Shown one piece after another: positions 17,536 to 21,179 of a stretch of DNA of 21,179 bases (its first letter is position 1; every line of letters starts with the position of its first letter). The stretch lies in the NCBI GenBank assembly GCA_032718475.1, contig JAUCBJ010005833.1, forward strand, positions 1-21,179. Direction: 5' to 3'. Both the position numbers and the translations under genes were made by a program. Under the pieces are notes generated by a model, which did not search any database, had not been told where the DNA came from, and saw nothing but the letters and a program-made list of their open reading frames with translations. Origin of the DNA: Nemertoderma westbladi. Lineage: Eukaryota > Xenacoelomorpha > Nemertodermatida > Nemertodermatidae.

Positions 17536-17690
17536 TAGAGTGTTCTCATGTCCACTCTGAGAGCACTTCACTGCAACCTGCACCTGGCAGCAAGGGTACA
17601 GGGCATGACCCAGCAGATGAGCTGCAACAGCCAATGGTGGGTCATGTGCACCAGAGTAGATATGGGTGATGGGCCTCATATCTGACTCCA

Positions 17691-19175
17691 TTGCGACACC
17701 CACCCCGTGGAATGGCAAACCAGGGTGTGGTATTTTCCCCGAGAGCTGACTCGGCAAAAAAGCACCCCCCAACCCCCACTATGGATTACATTAGCAATGC
17801 GGAGGTCCGGCCACTAGAGGCCAGTGGAATTACCGGACACAATCGGCCTCACAGGCGTCAGTTAACTCCTGACCGGCTGCCTGTCTCACCCCCTACTGGA
17901 GAGAGAGCAGCCAACAATTCTTTGAGTCCCTTTCCTGATGACCTTTCTGGCCCAAACCCTGGGTCACCAGGGAGGCCAGATTGTGATGGGGAGAGGGATT
18001 CTGGAGTTGGAGGCTACTCTCATGTTCCACCCCGACCAACAAAGCCATTGGTGAATCTGAGGCAAGTCACTAGACTAGCCTCAGTAAACACCCTAACACT
18101 CGGGTCCCCAATGCGACAAGGTGAGCTGACTGCCTTGGCAGATAAGCTTTCTCTTAGCGCAGTGGGTGTTCAAGAGCACCGAATGCAGACTGGACAGACT
18201 GATGAGGTTCTGATTAAGGACATGGGGGGCGGTTGGCGACTCGCCCTCGCGTCAGCAGATGATAGTGGCAATGGTGGAAATGGTCTATTGATGAATCCAA
18301 CTGCACATGCAGCATTGGACAAAATAGACCAAATCTCTAACCGCATCATCCGTTGCCACTTCTCATGTTCTGGAAGACTGGCTAAGAAGTTTCCTAAGGT
18401 GGTTCTGATTGTGTGCTACTCTCCAACTAGTGTTGCGCCTGTAGAGGAGGTGGAAAATTTCTACCACAATCTACAAGCAGCTACTGATGGAGTGGATCAG
18501 CATGCATTCTTAACATTCCTGGGAGACTTTAATGCAAGTCTGCATCAATCACCTACATCGCCCTGGGTCTATAGCAATAGTGTTAACCGAAATTCTGTCC
18601 ATCTTCAGGATTTTATCTCTGGAAATGGATTGTTTTCGGCTGGAACCCAGTTCAAGAAGCGAACTGGAAAGCTATGGACTCATAGTGGACCCAGTGGTCA
18701 CAAGTCCCAGATAGACCATATTCTGTTTCGTAGGAAATACAGGAGCTCGATACAAGACTGTAATGTATTTACACTTCGACCCTTCTCCAGTGATCACCGC
18801 CATATTGTGGCCAAGGTAAGACTTAGTCTGCGTGCTAGCAGAACAACGAAATCTGCCTTGCCGCGGCATGACTGGTCCTCTCTGTTGCAACAGCCAAGTG
18901 TGAGATCCAGCTTTACACTACAGCTGAGCAACAGGTATGAGGCTCTTGCCTCTGAGGCGGCAGATCACTGTGAGGGCTATACTGCCTTTACAGAAGCAGT
19001 TAAGTTAGCAGCTGCAGAAACAGTTCCTGTATACCCTCGAAACAGGAAAAGGGCCCCCTGGACTGACAACAAAATTCAGAAGTGCCGAAATGACCTTCAT
19101 AAGGCGCAGAAAGAGTGCGACTCAAACAGGCTACAGCGGCCAAGAATGCAGTTAAGGCTGCATCTAGGTCCCTGA
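17691..19175 (+). pseudogene. LINE endonuclease (EEP/APE-type) and N-terminal region
   Basis: Residues 1-125 are a proline- and charge-rich N-terminal segment with no recognised domain. The endonuclease follows: RLASVNTLTLGS (Asn of the active site), VGVQEHRMQTGQ (Glu), GGNGLLMNPTA, VLIVCYSPTSVAP (Tyr), FLGDFNASLHQS (Asp and Asn), KSQIDHILFRRKYRSS (Asp) and FSSDHRHIVAKVRLS (Asp and His). All the usual catalytic positions are visible, so this domain looks complete. It nicks DNA to start target-primed reverse transcription. The frame ends at 19175, but the real protein shifts frame near 19125: AATAAKNAVKAASRSLNRQY continues it. Confidence 0.85.
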
Positions 19176-20788
19176 ACAGGCAGTACTCTGTTAATCTACA
19201 GGAGCTTATAAACCAACAGGTTGATGCCATCAATGATGCTGACGACAGCAGGCAATCATCTCAGGCATGGAAATCGATCAATCTGCTTACTGGGCGGAAA
19301 AGCCAACCAACCACCAAGGTTAAGGCTGAATCACCAGCCGATCGCCTCAATGGTTGGAAAGCCCATTTTGAAAAGCTCCTCGATAATGACAGGGTATTGC
19401 CTGATAACTTTATAGAAGTAAAAGTGTCTGAGTCTGTACTCCCAGATATTCCCATTGGCGATATCTCCTTTGCAGAAGTGAAGGCTGCTGCAAAGAGCAT
19501 TAAGACCAATCGTGCCAGTGGAGTAGATGGTGTTCCCCCTGAGGTCTTTAAAATACCTAAGTGTTTAAAGCTCATCTATCCCATCATAGTAGACATGTAC
19601 CGAACAACAAGAGTCCCACAAGAAATGAAAACAAATAAGTTGGTGCCAGTTCCCAAGAAGGGCAACCTAACACTCTATGGTTCTTTTCGGGGAATCTCAT
19701 TGATCTTGATTGCTGCAAAGCTATACAATAGGATTCTATTAAATCGCATCAGGGATCCCATTGAGAGACTGCTCCGTGGAAATCAGAATGGGTTCCGCAA
19801 AGGTCGTGGACCATGGAGCCCATTTTGGCACTTAGAAGGATAATTGAAGAATTATCAAAAAAGAAAGACAGGCATCTGGCTGTTATCTTTGTTGACTTCT
19901 TCAAGGCCTTTGATTCAGTCTCTCGCTCACGTATGTTCAGCATACTTTCATTATATGGGATATTTATATATCATTATATATCATTATATATTATATAGTC
20001 GTAGTAGTAGTAATTCTTGTTCATTATTGTGGTTGACTATGTTCTACGCATGTCCTTAGATCATCATAATGATGATGGGGTGATGATAACTCCACCTACT
20101 GGCTCCAGAAGTCGAGGAAATCCTGCCAAGTACCTAACTGATCTAAACTTTGCTGATGACTTAGGAGTACTCTCAGAATCACTAGAGGGAGCTCAATGGC
20201 TCCTCAGCTCATTAGAACATGCTGCTTCTAGTGTTCGTCTTTTTATTAACTCCAGAAAGACCAAAATTCTGACAGTTAACTTTGAAAGTCCTCAGCAAGT
20301 CTCTGATCGGATGAGCATAAGCTCAAAGGATGGTATACTTGAGCATGTGGACGACTTCTGTTACCTGGGATCATGGATCCGGAAGTCAGGTGAGGACCTT
20401 CGAATACGTAAGGGAAAGGCATGGGCAGCCTTGAATAGGCTTTCCAGGATTTGGAAGTCACCGAGAATTAATCGGAAACTTAAGGTCCGATTATTTAGAG
20501 CAGCAGTAGTTCCAGTACTCCTCTACGGGAGTCCATGCTGGGCTCTAACTGCTGAGGACACCAAATCTCTGGATGGCACATTCACAAGAATGCTACGCCG
20601 GGTTCATTGTGTCAAGTACAATGCACACATCTCCAACCAGACACTATATAACATTGGAGGTGTCTCATTGGTTCCCCCAAGCTTGACACTAGAACAAAAT
20701 CGCCTCCGCTTTGCAGGACATTGCTTTCGCCGTGAGGACCAGCCAGTGCATAATCTTGTACTTTGGCAGCCTCATGGAGTGAATAAGC
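19115..20788 (+). pseudogene. LINE reverse transcriptase, frameshifted and missing motif B
   Basis: The first piece (to 19843) has KTNRASGVDGVPPEVFKIPK, VPVPKKGNLTLYGSFRGISL and LLRGNQNGFRKGRG, the N-terminal RT blocks. A frameshift near 19815 leads to ALRRIIEELSKKKDRHLAVI and VDFFKAFDSVSRSRM (motif A with Asp). After SLYGI an AT-rich stretch with TATATCATTATATA and TAG repeats (19958-20012) replaces roughly 45-50 residues, including motif B. Coding resumes at IIVVDYVLRMSLDHHNDDG, then LTDLNFADDLGVLSES (motif C, intact F-A-D-D), KTKILTVNFE, CYLGSWIRKSGE and WKSPRINRKLKVRLF. It ends in RFAGHCFRREDQPVHNLVLW, QPHG, then runs directly into the minisatellite. Confidence 0.85.
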
Positions 20789-21179
20789 ATTATTCCCTGC
20801 TTTCCTATTGGTTTACTATTATTCCCTGCTTTCCTATTGGTCGACTATTATTCCCTGCTTTCCTATTGGTTGACTATTATACCCTCCTTTCCTATTGGTC
20901 GACTATTGTTCCATGCTTTCCTATTGGCCCACTATTATTCCATGCTTTCCTATTGGTTGACTATTATTCCATGCTTTCCTATTGGTTGACTATTATTCCA
21001 TGCTTTCCTATTGGTTGACTATTATTCCCTGCTTTCCTATTGGTCGACTATTATTCCCTGCTTTCCTATTCGTCGACTATTATTCCATGCTTTCCTATTG
21101 GTCGACTATTATTCCATGCTTTCCTATTGGTCTACTATTATTCCTGGCTTTCCTATTGGTCTACTATTATTCCTGGCTT
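20789..21179 (+). repeat. 29-bp minisatellite array, right part
   Basis: About 13 units up to the window end. The unit is the same as on the left but more varied: CCATGC, CTGGC, GGCCCAC, TATACCCTCC and CGTCGAC variants appear. The true end is outside the window. Confidence 0.95.

Larger units (their letters stand above)
17536..20788 (+). mobile_element. RTE-like LINE inside the 29-bp minisatellite, defective
   Basis: An endonuclease-reverse transcriptase element lies between two halves of the 29-bp array. The 10-mer ATTATTCCCT is at both edges (17526-17535 and 20789-20798), which could be a target duplication or repeat microhomology. The element lacks its 3' end and any poly-A tail: coding breaks off about 80 residues before the usual terminus. 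It carries two frameshifts and an internal deletion in the RT. Clade assignment (RTE-like) is from protein style only. Confidence 0.7.

Overview
This window is animal nuclear DNA, most likely from a marine invertebrate; phylum cannot be fixed from the sequence. It is AT-rich and gene-poor. It carries metazoan retroelements, a tRNA-derived SINE, a ribosomal protein gene fragment with plausible splice sites, and a secreted, apparently GPI-anchored protein. No bacterial operons or phage genes are visible. Almost all of the window is transposable elements, many broken and nested, plus minisatellites.

Layout, left to right. (1) 90-976: a giant fold-back DNA element with two arms of 410-430 bp, C/G-tract ends and a perfect 9-bp flanking direct repeat. 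(2) 1448-2131: an intact single-exon ORF for a cysteine-rich, saposin-like, probably GPI-anchored protein, followed by a polyadenylation signal. (3) 2654-5790: decayed pieces of CR1/Jockey-type LINE sequence. Its reverse transcriptase is split exactly at motif A by a roughly 970-bp insertion with 290-bp terminal direct repeats, a 13-bp target duplication and, on the minus strand, a hammerhead-ribozyme-like core. (4) 5912-6500: a 21-bp minisatellite with an attached arm, the first of three members of a fold-back family. (5) 6596-12635: a Ty3/gypsy-like LTR retrotransposon on the minus strand with about 200-bp LTRs, gag, a protease remnant, RT, RNase H and integrase. It is disabled by stops and frameshifts, and a tRNA-SINE with a 12-bp target duplication sits between gag and pol. 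(6) 13209-14813: two adjacent fold-back elements built around the same 21-bp minisatellite. (7) 15801-16118: an exon of ribosomal protein eL24 (RPL24). (8) 17137-21179: a 29-bp minisatellite interrupted by an RTE-like LINE (endonuclease plus RT) that lacks RT motif B and its own 3' end.

The only candidate host genes are the saposin-like protein and the RPL24 exon. They are unrelated, and nothing suggests that they work together. The rest is a layered record of insertions: LINE first, then the terminal-repeat element into it; gypsy first, then the SINE into it. The least ordinary signals are the hammerhead-like core with a cleavage-site-like sequence in its stem II loop, the fold-back family with a 21-bp array of conserved unit order, and the 29-bp repeat that stays open in all three forward frames and is fused in frame to a broken RT.
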